Assembly: GCA_949825045.1 (NCBI GenBank)
Contig: OX463809.1
Span: 3,375,501 to 3,439,500 of the forward strand
Origin: Argyresthia goedartella
Taxonomy: Eukaryota; Arthropoda; Insecta; Lepidoptera; Argyresthiidae
Length of the DNA: 64,000 nt
Direction: 5' to 3'
This document shows positions 12,545 through 23,299 of this stretch, in pieces. Numbering within the stretch: position 1 is the stretch's first letter; every line of letters starts with the position of its first letter. The translations under genes were made by a program, and so were the position numbers. The notes under the pieces were generated by a model. It was not told where the DNA came from. It saw only the letters and a list, made by a program, of their open reading frames with translations, and did no database searches.

Positions 12545-13401
12545 TGTAACGTACTACCTCCTTGACCATATTGGCTACTGGCGGATTAGCCAGTTAAAAA
12601 CTAAAACTATAAAAATTCGGAAATTCGGGTCTGGAATCTCGTCTGGCAGCTGATTGTTTTTTTAGGCAGACATTGTTTGAGCTCTGAAACGTGAGGTTGT
12701 ATCTTCTGCATCAATAATTTTTAAGTCACGCCTTTAGTTGCGGCGATGGGCTAGTCCCTTTAGTACTGTAATGGAGCTGAATGTTTAGTTGCTGTAAAGT
12801 GCAGTAGTTGATAAGAAACTTCCCTACTATCCCCAATCCATGGGTAAGCATTGGTTCGTAGTTAGTCTTTCTTAGTTTCGTGTATTTTATACTCTCTATG
12901 TATTTCCCTTTTCTATACAGTGTCTATTGGACTGCGGCACTCTTAGATCCTAATTACCCTAGGGCCCTCGTCGGAAGTCTCCGTGTGGGGAGCCGTCACC
13001 TGATAGCTGGGCGCTGTAGCGCTTCTGTATTCCTATCATTCACACTGGTCTCTTTCCAGGGTTCCACGCTGAGGAGTAATATCCTCCTGGCGCTAACGGA
13101 GCTCTGAATCGGTTCCACGCTGAGGAGTAATATCCTCCTGGCGCTAACGGAGCTCTGAATCGGTTCCACGCCGAGGAATAATATCCTTCTGGCGCTAACC
13201 GCATAATCACTTGTTGACGTCTGGAGAAGTGGACCAGTTGGATTGAGTCTACCAAGGAGCTGAAATCTACAAATTCCCGGCGAGTCCCTATCCAGCGTTT
13301 CAACTATATCACCAATATTCGACTCACGACCCTGTGATTAATAAATGTATCTTGAGCCTGCCAACAATCTCTTTTGGTCAGGTTAGAGTCTCACTGTTTC
13401 A
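12545..13401 (+). repeat. 3' LTR (857 bp)
   Basis: Same length as the 5' LTR and nearly identical. Single-base differences are visible near 13098 (G against A in the 5' copy) and near 13232 (G against A). No strong polypurine tract precedes it; the flanking bases are ACAAGACGGGTA. Confidence 0.9.
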
Positions 13402-13749
13402 GTCTTAGTGTGAAAAAAATTATATTGTTCACATTTCCCTACTGCAACCAATTGACACAAAATGAAAATGTATATAGACATAATATGAATATAACTATGT
13501 ACAATTTATGTACATATAATAATAAGTTTGATATTATTGACACTAACAATTATGTTAGTAATTATTTTACTATGACTAAAGGTACATTTTACCTTTCAAA
13601 TTATTGTAAACGACAAATAGCTATGTCACTATTATATTTATATGACATTACAGCCAAAAATTTGGCTTCTAACTCTGCTTTTACTGAGCAGCCTAATATG
13701 AATCTGGTATCAGACCAGAATAACAGGATGCATTTAAATTAGTTCATAA

Positions 13750-16667
13750 GACAACAGAGGACCCAGGCTCTGGCAACATATGTTCTAGTATATTAGAAAA
13801 CCCTAAGAATAAGGGAAGCTCACATGCTAAGTATATAAGCCTGGTTCATCAGAATATTCAATGTATTAGAGGCAAAGATCTACAAATAGAGTTATTTTTA
13901 AATTGTAATAAAATTGACATTTTGTGCATAACAGAGCACTGGTTAACTATTAATGAAATTATGTTTAGCTTTAAAGATCACCAGGTTGGTAGTTCGTTCA
14001 CCAGACTTAATTCAATACATGGTGGGGCATTAATCATACTAAACAATCATATGAAATTCAAGGAACGTAAGGACATTGTTTCCTTATCTGTTGAACGAAC
14101 TATAGAACTTGCAGCTGTGGAATTAGAACAGTTCATCGTTATATGTGTCTATAGGCCACCCTTGAGCGACTTTGAAATGTTCGAGAAAATAATGGAATCC
14201 GTCCTAACTATTTCATCACACAGTACGAAACGATTAATTATATGTGGTGACTTTAATGTTAATTAATCTGTTAGAAAGAACTAATCTCAGCGTTAGATTG
14301 ATAAATATTTTCTCATCATTTAGGCTTAGCCATTTATTTATGGAGCCAACAAGAGTGACTGCTACTAGTGCTACATGCATTGACAACATTTTTACTGATG
14401 TTATTCCAATCAGTAAAAGTGTTATCAGTGAATTGGATTCAGATCATTTAGGTCAATTATTTCAAATTGATTCTATTAGAGAACCTGTCATTAAAAAGAA
14501 AATTTCGTTTGTGCCAATAACTGCTGACCGGTTAGAAAGAATGAGATACTCTTTAGCCCAGGAACTACCGTTTTTGGCTGCTGAACAGTCTCCTAATATA
14601 ATGTATAACTTATTCTTTGAAACCTTTATGAAACAGTACAGCGCGATATTCACTTCAAAATCGGTTGTGGTTAGTGGTTCAAACGACTTTAGTACGTGGG
14701 CTACTGCAGAGTTGCATAAACGCAGGCAAGCATTGTATGCATTGTATGAGGAACGACGGTTCAACATGAGTGACGAATTTAAAGAACAAGTCAAACAGTT
14801 CTCCAAACAATTTAAATTAGACTGTCATACAGCTAAACGTAATTTTCTGAGTAGTAAAATTAAGAATAGTTCCGATGTTATAAAAACGACTTGGAAAATA
14901 ATTAATGAGGAGGCCGGTCGTAGTAAAAAAGCGAGTCACGATTACGAACTAAAAATCAATGGACAGCTTACGAGTTCTAGCTTAGAAGTTGCAACTGAAT
15001 TTGAATCGTTTTTTACTAATGCACCGGCTTCCACGACTAAGTATTTAAATTCGTCACCTTTGTCTGCTGTTGCAATATTAAAAGATAATGTCTCAGAGTG
15101 TGCTTCATACTTGAATTTTAAGCACGTCACAAGTTCAGATGTCGTAAAGGCATTTAAATTGATAAATGTTAAGAAAACGAATGATCTTTGGGGACTCTCT
15201 GTTCACGTCGTTAAATCCCTGATCGAATTAATTGCACCTGACCTAGCGGTCATTTTCAACAATTGTATAGACTGCGGTGAATTTCCTGATTTAATGAAAC
15301 AAAGTAAGATAATTCCCCTCTTCAAAGCAGGTAGTACTCAAGACCCCACCAATTTCAGACCTATATCAATACTACCAACTTTTAGTAAAATTTTTGAGAA
15401 ATTAATCTTATCACAGCTATTACATCATTTTGAATCAAATAAGCTAATGCATAACAAACAGTTTGGATTCACTCGCGGTCGTTCAACAACAGATGCCGGA
15501 ATTCAGTTCATTGAAAGTATTTTTGATGCCTGGGAAGAGTCACAAGATGCCCTAGGCATTTTTTGTGACTTATCTAAGGCTTTTGATTGCGTTTGTCATG
15601 AAACATTGATCAGGAAATTACATCATTATGGAGTTAGAGACACGTCATTGAATTTGTTAAAATCTTATCTGAACGGAAGAATACAAAGGGTAGACGTAAA
15701 CGGAGAACGATCACCAGGATCATTGGTTTCTTTGGGCGTGCCACAGGGCTCAATATTGGGACCCTTCCTATTCCTCATCTATATAAACGACTTACCCTAT
15801 CTAGGAAGGGACTGTCATGATATGGTACTGTTTGCTGATGACACCTCACTTATTTTTAAAACAAAGCGAAACCAACACGCTAATGATGATCACGTGAACA
15901 ATACCATATCAAGAGTGGTAAATTGGTTTAATGTTAATAATTTGCTATTAAATGAGAAAAAGACTAAATGTGTTAAGTTTCTTACTACTAACGTTAAAAA
16001 TAATCAGACATGTATAACAATTAAAAATGAGGAATTGGAATTGGTAACCAGCACAGTGTTTCTAGGTATAACGTTGGATTCCAAACTCCAATGGGGTCCA
16101 CATATTGATAAGCTATCGAACAGACTGAGCTCTGCAGCTTTTGCATGCAGGAAAATCCGTCACTTGACAGATTTAAAAACAGCCAGATTAGTTTATTTTA
16201 GTTATTTTCATAGTATTATGTCCTACGGTATTCTGCTCTGGGGCAGTGCTGCTGACATAAATACTATTTTTGTGCTGCAGAAGCGGGCTGTTCGTGCGAT
16301 TTATAAAATGAATAATAGAGATTCTCTTAGAAATAAGTTTAAAGAAGTAAATATATTGACAGTCCATAGTCAATATATTTACGAGAATATTATGTATGTC
16401 CATAAGAACATTGTTAACTTTCGAAGAAACTGTGATATACATAACTTTAATACTAGAAACAAGGACAAACTTGCAGTGCCCACTACTCGGCTCCATAAAA
16501 TAAAAAACTCGTTCAAGGGTAATTGTGTAAGATTTTACAATAAACTCCCAAGCACTTTGACAGATCTATCAATTAATAAGTTCAAGAAAGACATCAAGCA
16601 AAGGCTTATTTCTAAAGCTTACTACAGTATTAAAGAGTACATAGACGATAAAAATGCTTGGGACTGA
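13750..16667 (+). pseudogene. CR1-like ORF2: endonuclease and reverse transcriptase, one frameshift
   Basis: The endonuclease part (about 13750-14266) has SLVHQNIQCIRGK, DILCITEHWL, YRPPLS and LIICGDFNVN, then hits a stop. The frame resumes at once in another phase (14270-16667, about 800 codons). The junction reads GTTAATTAATCTG, consistent with a small 4-base duplication. Downstream are the SDHL end of the endonuclease, NFRPISILPTFSK, the DLSKAFDCV block, LGVPQGSILGPFLFLIY and LFADDTSLIF with the FADD catalytic pair. A thumb and C-terminal region ends at KNAWD. Apart from that lesion the ORF is complete, so the element decayed recently. It would make the DNA-nicking and cDNA-synthesis enzyme for target-primed reverse transcription. 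Confidence 0.88.
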
Positions 16668-17117
16668 ATTGTTCTAATTAATTGTGAGCATCCTCACTGC
16701 CAGAGTTTCTTTTACTGGACACTTGGAGGCCTTTTACACCTCCTAAGATTAATTTAATTATACAACTCTTGACTGTGGGGACCATTTACATCTCCTATCA
16801 TCATTGTATTATTCACTAAAGAGACTATACATCTCTGTTATTTATATTTTAATTATTTTATTATGACATTTGAGACTTTTTACATCTCTCAGAAACAATA
16901 ATTAAGTACTTTTTTTCTGATAATATGATACAAATAATAATACCAAATGTTCTGTAAAAAATGAAATGAAATGACATGTGAAAGTGCCCTTGTGGCCTAT
17001 TTACAGAATAAACGTTTTGAGTTTTGAGTTTTGATATACCTGACCGACCGTCTTCTCGAAACAGATATGAGCTACCCCCCCCCTAGCTAAAATCCTGGGT
17101 ATGCCCTTGTGCTCGTA

Positions 17118-18033
17118 GGCGACGGTGTTATGCTGCGGAATACATAGAAGAGACACCGTCTGAGATCTCCGCTCCTTGTCTCTGGAGAAAAGGAACTCAA
17201 AACGTTCACGAATATAGGAAGGATATCTGGGGTTTTTTAAGATGTTGAAGATTAAAGCCAATATGGGGGAATCACGGCGAAGACGAATCGGGAGCCAACC
17301 CAGTTCCTTGAGATACTGCGAGACGTGGTCATACTTGCGCAGCCCGAAGATCCCGAGGTTCTGAAGTCGTTCGAGTTTATTCAGATGTTCATATTTCGCA
17401 CTCACCCAGCAAGCATCGGTATATTTATTTAAAGGAAGTGGAAGGGACTGTGCTAGAGTGACTTTAGTATGACGTGGAAGCAAGAGTGTGAAACGATGTG
17501 AAGACGCGTCTGCTGACCTCAGAAACATGGCGCGACCAAGACAGCATGTTATTGAATACAACTCCGAGATTTTAAGCTTTATCGCTGTATTTGATTACGG
17601 TTCCGTCAAATATTAGAGGAGCGATTGGAAGTTGTTGTAACAGGATAAGAGAGTGTCGGGTTCCCAAGATCAAGGCCTGTGACTTGGTCGGGTTGACCAG
17701 AAGCCCATATGAGTGGGCCCACTTCCTGATATTCTCGAGGTCATCATTCAGAGCCTCCACAGCCGTAGCCACATCACGCGGAAAGAAATTCCGGTATATT
17801 TGGAGGTCATCTGCGTAAAGATGATGGTAATAATAAGAAGAAGTAAGAACATCAGAGATTGAGTTGATAAAAACCGAGAACAGAAGGGTTGAAAGGATGC
17901 CACCCTCAAGAATCCCAGTGAATAGTCTCCTCAGGCTTGATGCGTTGTTATCGATCTCTGAGATAGGAGTCACATCAGCGCGCTGCATGAGAGGAGAAAT
18001 TAAATGAATGGAGGATCGCAACCAGAATATCAA
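17118..18033 (-). pseudogene. Family B LINE RT fragment in the outer composite copy
   Basis: The minus strand carries [27 protein letters not shown], a [20 protein letters not shown] segment and ELGWLPI, in several frames. It is interrupted at 18033 by the inner composite copy and at 17117 by the hAT-like MITE. Its continuation past the MITE is at 8900-9152. The plus-strand sequence at 18400-19305 is its inverted twin. Confidence 0.8.
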
Positions 18034-18123
18034 CTACGTTGCCCATGACCACGGTATCCCTATATGTATACAAAGAGAATATAATCACTATGCCTATACA
18101 TATAGTCTGTGATGGGCAATGAC

Positions 18124-19640
18124 AAAATGTGGTCTCTAATGTTGACAAGTATTCTTGGGGTTATCAATCACATAATTAATGCCTCACTCTTTGATTATCA
18201 CTTCCCTAGTCAGTGGAATCGTGCTCTCGAGATCCCCCTGCCTAAAACATCCAATCAGGCTTTAGGTTGGGTCACAGCACTACCACGGCTCTACTCAGGT
18301 GACAGATGATATCCAACTTGTGATGGATCAGAAGAGGATGTCTGTGCTGGCACTGCTTGACTTCAGCAGTGCCTTCAACTGCGTGGATTTTGATATTCTG
18401 GTTGCGATCCTCCATTCATTTAATTTCTCCTCTCATGCAGCGCGCTGATGTGACTCCTATCTCAGAGATCGATAACAACGCATCAAGCCTGAGGAGACTA
18501 TTCACTGGGATTCTTGAGGGTGGCATCCTTTCAACCCTTCTGTTCTCGGTTTTTATCAACTCAATCTCTGATGTTCTTACTTCTTCTTATTATTACCATC
18601 ATCTTTACGCAGATGACCTCCAAATATACCGGAATTTCTTTCCGCGTGATGTGGCTACGGCTGTGGAGGCTCTGAATGATGACCTCGAGAATATCAGGAA
18701 GTGGGCCCACTCATATGGGCTTCTGGTCAACCCGACCAAGTCACAGGCCTTGATCTTGGGAACCCGACACTCTCTTATCCTGTTACAACAACTTCCAATC
18801 GCTCCTCTAATATTTGACGGAACCGTAATCAAATACAGCGATAAAGCTTAAAATCTCGGAGTTGTATTCAATAACATGCTGTCTTGGTCGCGCCATGTTT
18901 CTGAGGTCAGCAGACGCGTCTTCACATCGTTTCACACTCTTGCTTCCACGTCATACTAAAGTCACTCTAGCACAGTCCCTTCCACTTCCTTTAAATAAAT
19001 ATACCGATGCTTGCTGGGTGAGTGCGAAATATGAACATCTGAATAAACTCGAACGACTTCAGAACCTCGGGATCTTCGGGCTGCGCAAGTATGACCACGT
19101 CTCGCAGTATCTCAAGGAACTGGGTTGGCTCCCGATTCGTCTTCGCCGTGATTCCCCCATATTGGCTTTAATCTTTAACATCTTAAAAAACCCCAGATAT
19201 CCTTCCTATATTCGTGAACGTTTTGAGTTCCTTTTCTCCAGATACAAGGAGCGGAGATCTCAGACGGTGTCTCTTCTATGTATTCCGCAGCATAACACCG
19301 TCGCCTACGAGCACAAGGGCATACCCAGGATTTTAGCTAGGGGGGGGTAGCTCATATCTGTTTCGAGAAGACGGTCGGTCAGGTATATTGAAACAAAAAA
19401 CGTTGACGTTTCTTTTATCTTCTAGGGGGGGGCAGCAGCCCCCACTGCCCCTACCTGGGTACGCCCATGTACGAGCACTCGTTCAGGCTGAGGGCCATTC
19501 GCCTGTGTAACGCACTTCCCTACACTATTAGGGACAGTCCCACTCTCTTCTCCTTTAAGAATCGCTTGAAAGAGCACTTACTTTCTCTTTCGTCATATGT
19601 ATTTTATCTATAAGTAATTGTATTCACCTATCTGTTTATA
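18124..19640 (+). pseudogene. Family B LINE reverse transcriptase in the inner composite copy
   Basis: Plus-strand RT pieces occur in order: a thumb-upstream segment FDYHFPSQWNRALEIPLPK (18124-18260), an apparent deletion, SVLALLDFSSAFNCVDFDIL (18340-18400), [12 protein letters not shown] (near 18610), VNPTKSQALILG, and the C-terminal [10 protein letters not shown] to ELGWLPI region. After the MITE comes the last LWNALP-type block (degraded, 19478-19590). Stops and frameshifts occur throughout. The palindromic 3'-UTR motif of other family B copies is absent, and a different AT-rich 3' region takes its place. Confidence 0.75.
19314..19469 (+). mobile_element. Intact hAT-like MITE (156 bp)
   Basis: Begins CAAGGGCATACCCAGG and ends with the complement of CATGGGCGTACCCAGG. 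It is flanked by the direct repeat TACGAGCA (19306-19313 and 19470-19477). It contains G-run and C-run stretches and no ORF. It is the uninterrupted twin of the split copy at 9161-17109, so it was already present when the unit was duplicated. Confidence 0.85.
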
Positions 19641-20204
19641 ATAAAATATAAATGTAAAAATAAATAGTAATTTGTTTTTATTATATATAAGTATTATATT
19701 TTATTGTTATTTGGTAATTATTATTATTAATTATTAACTATTGTCTTGGTTGAGGCTCAGATCTTATTAAGCGGATATTTTTTCCTAAGGTTTAGAGTTG
19801 TACGGAAAAATAAAATGGCGTGTAAAAAAAAATTTGGTAATTTTATAATTGCACTAGACTACCCTTTTTTATAGAGTCTGTATAGATCTCTTTCAATGAG
19901 TGGTGGTTAATTTCCTGTGGTTTAGTGAGGCATAGCCGAACGGATACTATGCTGTTTTTTATTGTTGCAGGATAATGCATAGCTCACACGAGAATAGCGT
20001 GATGGCTGTGTTGCAGTTTCACCAGAAGCCTTTGCCGGGCAAACCTAATTTTAATCTTATTTATTCCTGGTTTACTCAGTAATTTTTTAGATAACTCACA
20101 TACATTGATCTTCAATGTGATATTTGGTGAATTCAGACAAATAAATACATCCTAGTCGAGTGTCAGTTTCAACTAGGCACACACAATATAGTATTTTGAA
20201 ATGT

Positions 20205-20545
20205 TTGAATACAGAGATGAGATTGGTATCCGTTGGTACGGAGATGTTAGGGTTGGATTCCGTTGGTACGGAGATGTTGGAGTTGGATCCGTTGGTACGG
20301 ACATGTTGGGTTTGGCCACGGGTTGGCATCGTTGCGACGAAGGCGTTGCATCTGTGGGCACAGATGATGCAAAAGATTCCGTAGGAACGGACACGGTGGG
20401 GTGGGGCTAGAATACACTAGTAAAAGATTCCGTGGACACGAACACCTTAGGCTGGGCTTCGGCGATGAAAAGAATCCGTGGGCATAGACACCGTAGGATG
20501 GGCTTGTTGAACAGTGGAATGATTCTGTGGGCATAGACCAGATAT
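20205..20545. repeat. Degenerate tandem repeat (right copy)
   Basis: Inverted counterpart of 8079-8413, with units around GTTGGTACGGAGATGTTGG at 29-30 base spacing, then more degenerate units. It is bounded by similar inverted motifs, CACACACAAT near 20178 and ATTGTGTGTG near 20583, so it may itself be a small inverted-repeat element. Confidence 0.65.
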
Positions 20546-21339
20546 TTTAGTGAATAGAAATTGACTATTTTATTACTTTTAGATTGTGTGTGCTTGGTAG
20601 ACAGACAGACAACCAGAATATCAAAATCCACGCAGTTGAAGGCACTGCTGAAGTCAAGCAGTGCCAGCACAGACATCCTCTTCTGATCCATCACAAGTTG
20701 GATATCATCTGTCACCTGAGTAGAGCCGTGGTAGTGCTGTGACCCAACCTAAAGCCTGATTGGATGTTTTAGGCAGGGGGATCTCGAGAGCACGATTCCA
20801 CTGACTAGGGAAGTGATAATCAAAGAGTGAGGCATTAATTATGTGATTGATAACCCCAAGAATACTTGTCAACATTAGAGACCACATTTTGTCATTGCCC
20901 ATCACAGACTATATGTATAGGCATAGTGATTATATTCTCTTTGTATACATATAGGGATACTACGTTGCCCATGACCAAGGTATCCATGACTTTTGATGAG
21001 ATTGCGAGCACTGGGGGCCGATCGCGCTATTTTGTATAGTCAACGAACGTCAAAGGTATGGTTCTGGTTCAGTTCCAGTTGTAATTCAACTTTGGTTCGG
21101 TTCAATGAAATTCGGTATCGCGCTTAAGTTTTAGTGGAGACCGAAGCTGAACCTTATCCGAACCATTGTCGTAATCAAAACATTAGAGATGTAGCATCGA
21201 CTGTGTATAATCGACCGTCGATTTCGCCTTTTTGTTGTTAACTACTCTATTTTTGACCACACTTGGGTGGGAATTCGTGGAATTTGATGTGTTTAATGTG
21301 AACGAAAAATTACAGATAAAAGATTCAAGTGGATAGAAA

Positions 21340-21900
21340 TGTAGCTTTATAAATAAGTGTATTCCAGCCTCCCTCTGAGGGCGAAGCTCGGGATCTACAA
21401 GTCCTACGCGAGATCCCGCCTCCCCTACGCGACCCCAGCATGGTACGCCCTGTGCTCGGAGACGAACAAACGGAGATTCCGAGCCCAAGAGAACCTCTCT
21501 CTGCGTACCATCGCCGGCGCCCCCCGCTACGTCAGGAACGCGACAATCCAGATGGGAAACCGTGGACCAGTTTGTCCAGAGGCTGGCGAAGGGCATGTTT
21601 GCGCGTGCGGATGCGTCACAACACCCGCACATCGCCGACTGGCGCCGCACCACGAGCGCCCGCCCATCGCCGCCGCCTGCCACGCGACCTGGTTGCCTAG
21701 CCGGCGATCACCCACTGCATACAAGCGCCACATGAAGACCACCGCCCGCAAGGGCCATCCCATGACCTGGGTTGGAGTCTTATCGACACTCTGACCATGA
21801 CCTGTCCACAGGTATGGACAGAGGCGATTCTTCGGGAAGAGGTTCGTTGACCTGACCCGTGGGGGGAGTGCGCAGACATCCTCAACCCCTTTAGAGCAGT
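21340..21900 (+). pseudogene. Jockey-like LINE 3' fragment
   Basis: The plus strand reads SLPLRAKLGIYKSYARSRL, YATPAWYALCSETNKRRFR and ENLSLRTIAGAPRYVRNATI. These are recognisable blocks near the C terminus of jockey-type reverse transcriptases. A frameshift near 21550 is followed by a segment with ADASQHPHIADWRR-like text and a GC-rich tail. It is a 5'-truncated dead fragment inside the Harbinger-like element. Confidence 0.75.
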
Positions 21901-22884
21901 TAGGACTGCAAAGGAATGAATCAAGGTATGTAGTTTTCTTTATCTTAAACTTTGTCCCTATCAGAATATAATGCTTTTGTAAGAAGGTGTACAAAGTTTA
22001 GATAAATAACAATAACAATGTTAATTGTTTTCATATCCTAAAGGAAAATGTACAGCAAATTGTTTTATTAATATTCCAGCCAGCATAAGCATGTTGGACG
22101 TATCAAGGCTGATGGGATTGAAAGTTGAACATCTTAGGGCAAAGGCTGCGCAGACTTCCCAGGCTGCTCTGCAAAATGCTCAGACCCCTATAGTATTAAT
22201 ACTATAGCAGTCCTTCAAATGAATTTGTGAAATAATAGATTGACGAAGCAGGTAATTCTATACTTTACTATCAGTTTGGGTAGGATATAGTTATGTAGGA
22301 AATATGCCCTGAATCGTTACTTAATATAAATTTTAATTTTAAAAGTGCCCTTAGTATAATTTTAATGAAATTTTCCCCACGAGTTTTCTAAACCATGTTT
22401 ATTTTTCCTGTAAATATGCTGTAGAAAATATTAGCTATAATTTATTAATTCATGCAATCATGTAAGTATAGTATACATACTTATATAGTTTTATGTAAAA
22501 TATTTCTACTAACTTGTACATTATTTCTTTTTTCAGTGTTGTACCCAACAAAAAGAAGATGTGTGAAAAATATTTAATTATTATTACTAACATATAATAT
22601 CCCATTGCTGGGCAAAGGTCTCTAATGTGAGAATAATTAAAGTGAGATAACTTAAGAACCAAGACATGAATAAAACAAATTTACCTAGTTAAATATCATT
22701 TATTTTAGTCCTTAATCTATCAATAATTGCGCTCCCCGCAATAGACTTACTATCATATCATTCATAGAATTTCACCCTTTTTTGTTATAGTATCTCTCCT
22801 CATGTTCATTAGGGGTAACTATAGACATATGAGTACCATCTCCACAAGCCACAACCCCTGGCAATCTGTACTTTTTGAAAAATC

Positions 22885-23095
22885 TGAAAATAATAAACAT
22901 TTATACATAAACATTTACATACAGGCACATACAGTGCTCCTGGCCCCACACTAGGGTACCCTGGGTTGTGGGAACCAGAAACAACGATGACAAGACTGGG
23001 TTTTGTTTTCTTTATCCCCAGCCGGGGATTGAACCCAGGACCGCTCTCATGGTAGGCAGGGCAACAACCGTACATGGTAGCAGCACCACAGTTGT
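22885..23095 (-). repeat. tRNA-derived SINE-like repeat
   Basis: The minus strand has a pol III B-box-like GGTTCAATCCCCGGC and the tail segment GTGGGAACCAGAAACA. A related plus-strand copy with GGTTCGATCCCCGGC lies at 43675-43890, and a partial match is near 39440-39520. Confidence 0.6.
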
Positions 23096-23299
23096 CCTAT
23101 ACCTATATTATAATTAGTACAACTTCAAATCAAATCAGAGACAGTCCGTCAACTTACATTTTTTTAAATTGTTTGTTTGAAAGAACACTATCTTTCTCAT
23201 GAATGCTAAGTATAAGCATGTATTAGTATGTATTTGATATATTAGTATATGATATATATTTTAGTATTATGTAGATATTGGTAAGTATTTAATGTTGTG

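Larger units (their letters stand above)
10334..13401 (+). mobile_element. Non-autonomous LTR retrotransposon with 857-bp LTRs
   Basis: Direct repeats at 10334-11190 and 12545-13401 are both 857 bp, start with TG and end with CA. The 4-bp target duplication GTCT flanks the element (10330-10333 and 13402-13405). Immediately inside the 5' LTR is TGGCGCCCGGATTAAGGG (from 11192), a typical primer-binding site in Ty3/Gypsy-like elements. The interior is only about 1.35 kb and lacks protease, RT and integrase, so the element depends on a helper. I could see only a few substitutions between the LTRs, which implies recent insertion. Confidence 0.9.
9252..13741 (+). pseudogene. CR1-like ORF1 with coiled coil and SGNH-hydrolase-like region, split by an LTR element
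   Basis: The frame is open from just inside the element's truncated 5' end to 10333, then resumes in the same frame after the LTR element (from 13406) and stops at 13739-13741. The N-terminal part is rich in heptad-like Leu, Lys and Glu (KLKKQLCVLEQE) and fits a coiled coil. The later part resembles an SGNH esterase fold: YCDEIGSGMGSAL sits where the GDS block would be, and IIFMGNRGDVN where the GxND block would be. IILFTFPYCNQ follows after the insertion. The catalytic Ser of the GDS block appears replaced (CDE). Esterase-like ORF1 proteins are known in CR1 elements. Because it is 5'-truncated and interrupted, it is not functional. Confidence 0.7.
9246..17033 (+). mobile_element. CR1-like LINE, 5'-truncated, inserted in the MITE
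   Basis: A plus-strand non-LTR element with ORF1 (truncated at the start), ORF2 (EN and RT), a 3' UTR, and a tail of TTTTGAG units (about 17015-17033) instead of poly(A). That tail type is typical of the CR1 group. It is flanked by a short direct repeat ATAT (9242-9245 and 17034-17037). The intact MITE copy at 19314-19469 shows the unoccupied site, which makes the boundaries secure. ORF1 contains an LTR-element insertion at 10334-13401. Confidence 0.85.
9161..17109 (-). mobile_element. hAT-like MITE, left copy, interrupted by a LINE
   Basis: The MITE occupies 9161-9245 and 17038-17109. Its ends form 16-bp terminal inverted repeats, CATGGGCGTACCCAGG at the left and the complement of CAAGGGCATACCCAGG at the right. 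It is flanked by the 8-bp duplication TGCTCGTA (9153-9160 and 17110-17117). CA-starting TIRs plus an 8-bp duplication fit the hAT superfamily. It sits inside family B LINE sequence, which is continuous once the MITE and one TSD copy are removed. A CR1-like LINE later inserted between 9246 and 17033. Confidence 0.8.
18034..20609 (+). mobile_element. Inner copy of the composite LINE-derived unit (self-insertion)
   Basis: This 2.58-kb insertion is bounded by a 15-bp target duplication, CAACCAGAATATCAA (18019-18033 and 20610-20624). It ends in a short AGAC repeat (20599-20609). Its first 17 bases (CTACGTTGCCCATGACC, 18034-18050) are the reverse complement of the bases lying just upstream of the matching point in the outer copy. 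That is the pattern left by 5' inversion (twin priming) in LINE insertions. It carries family B RT sequence, an intact hAT-like MITE (19314-19469), an AT-rich 3' region and a degenerate tandem repeat (20205-20545). It lies in the opposite orientation to the copy it landed in. Confidence 0.8.
8010..20975 (-). mobile_element. Outer copy of a composite LINE-derived unit, split by a copy of itself
   Basis: The outer copy consists of 8010-9245, 17034-18033 and 20610-20975, read on the minus strand. Each part has an inverted counterpart in the inner copy (18034-20609). Removing the inner copy and one 15-base duplicate (18019-18033 and 20610-20624, CAACCAGAATATCAA) restores an uninterrupted family B RT sequence across the junction. 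Removing the CR1-like LINE at 9246-17033 restores the hAT-like MITE. The unit comprises a degraded family B reverse transcriptase, that MITE, an AT-rich 3' region and a degenerate tandem repeat. Its 3' end in this orientation is at about 8010 (TTGGTAGACAG). The 5' end near 20975 is less certain, and I found no clear outer target duplication. Confidence 0.75.

Noticed and set aside
18034..18400. Interpretation as the spacer of a simple palindrome
   Set aside because: The same sequence recurs inverted at 20610-20975, which a simple palindrome does not predict; self-insertion with a 15-bp duplication explains all junctions.
22025..22207. 60-codon ORF inside the Harbinger-like element
   Set aside because: No match to the Myb/SANT companion protein expected in such elements, and no supporting context.
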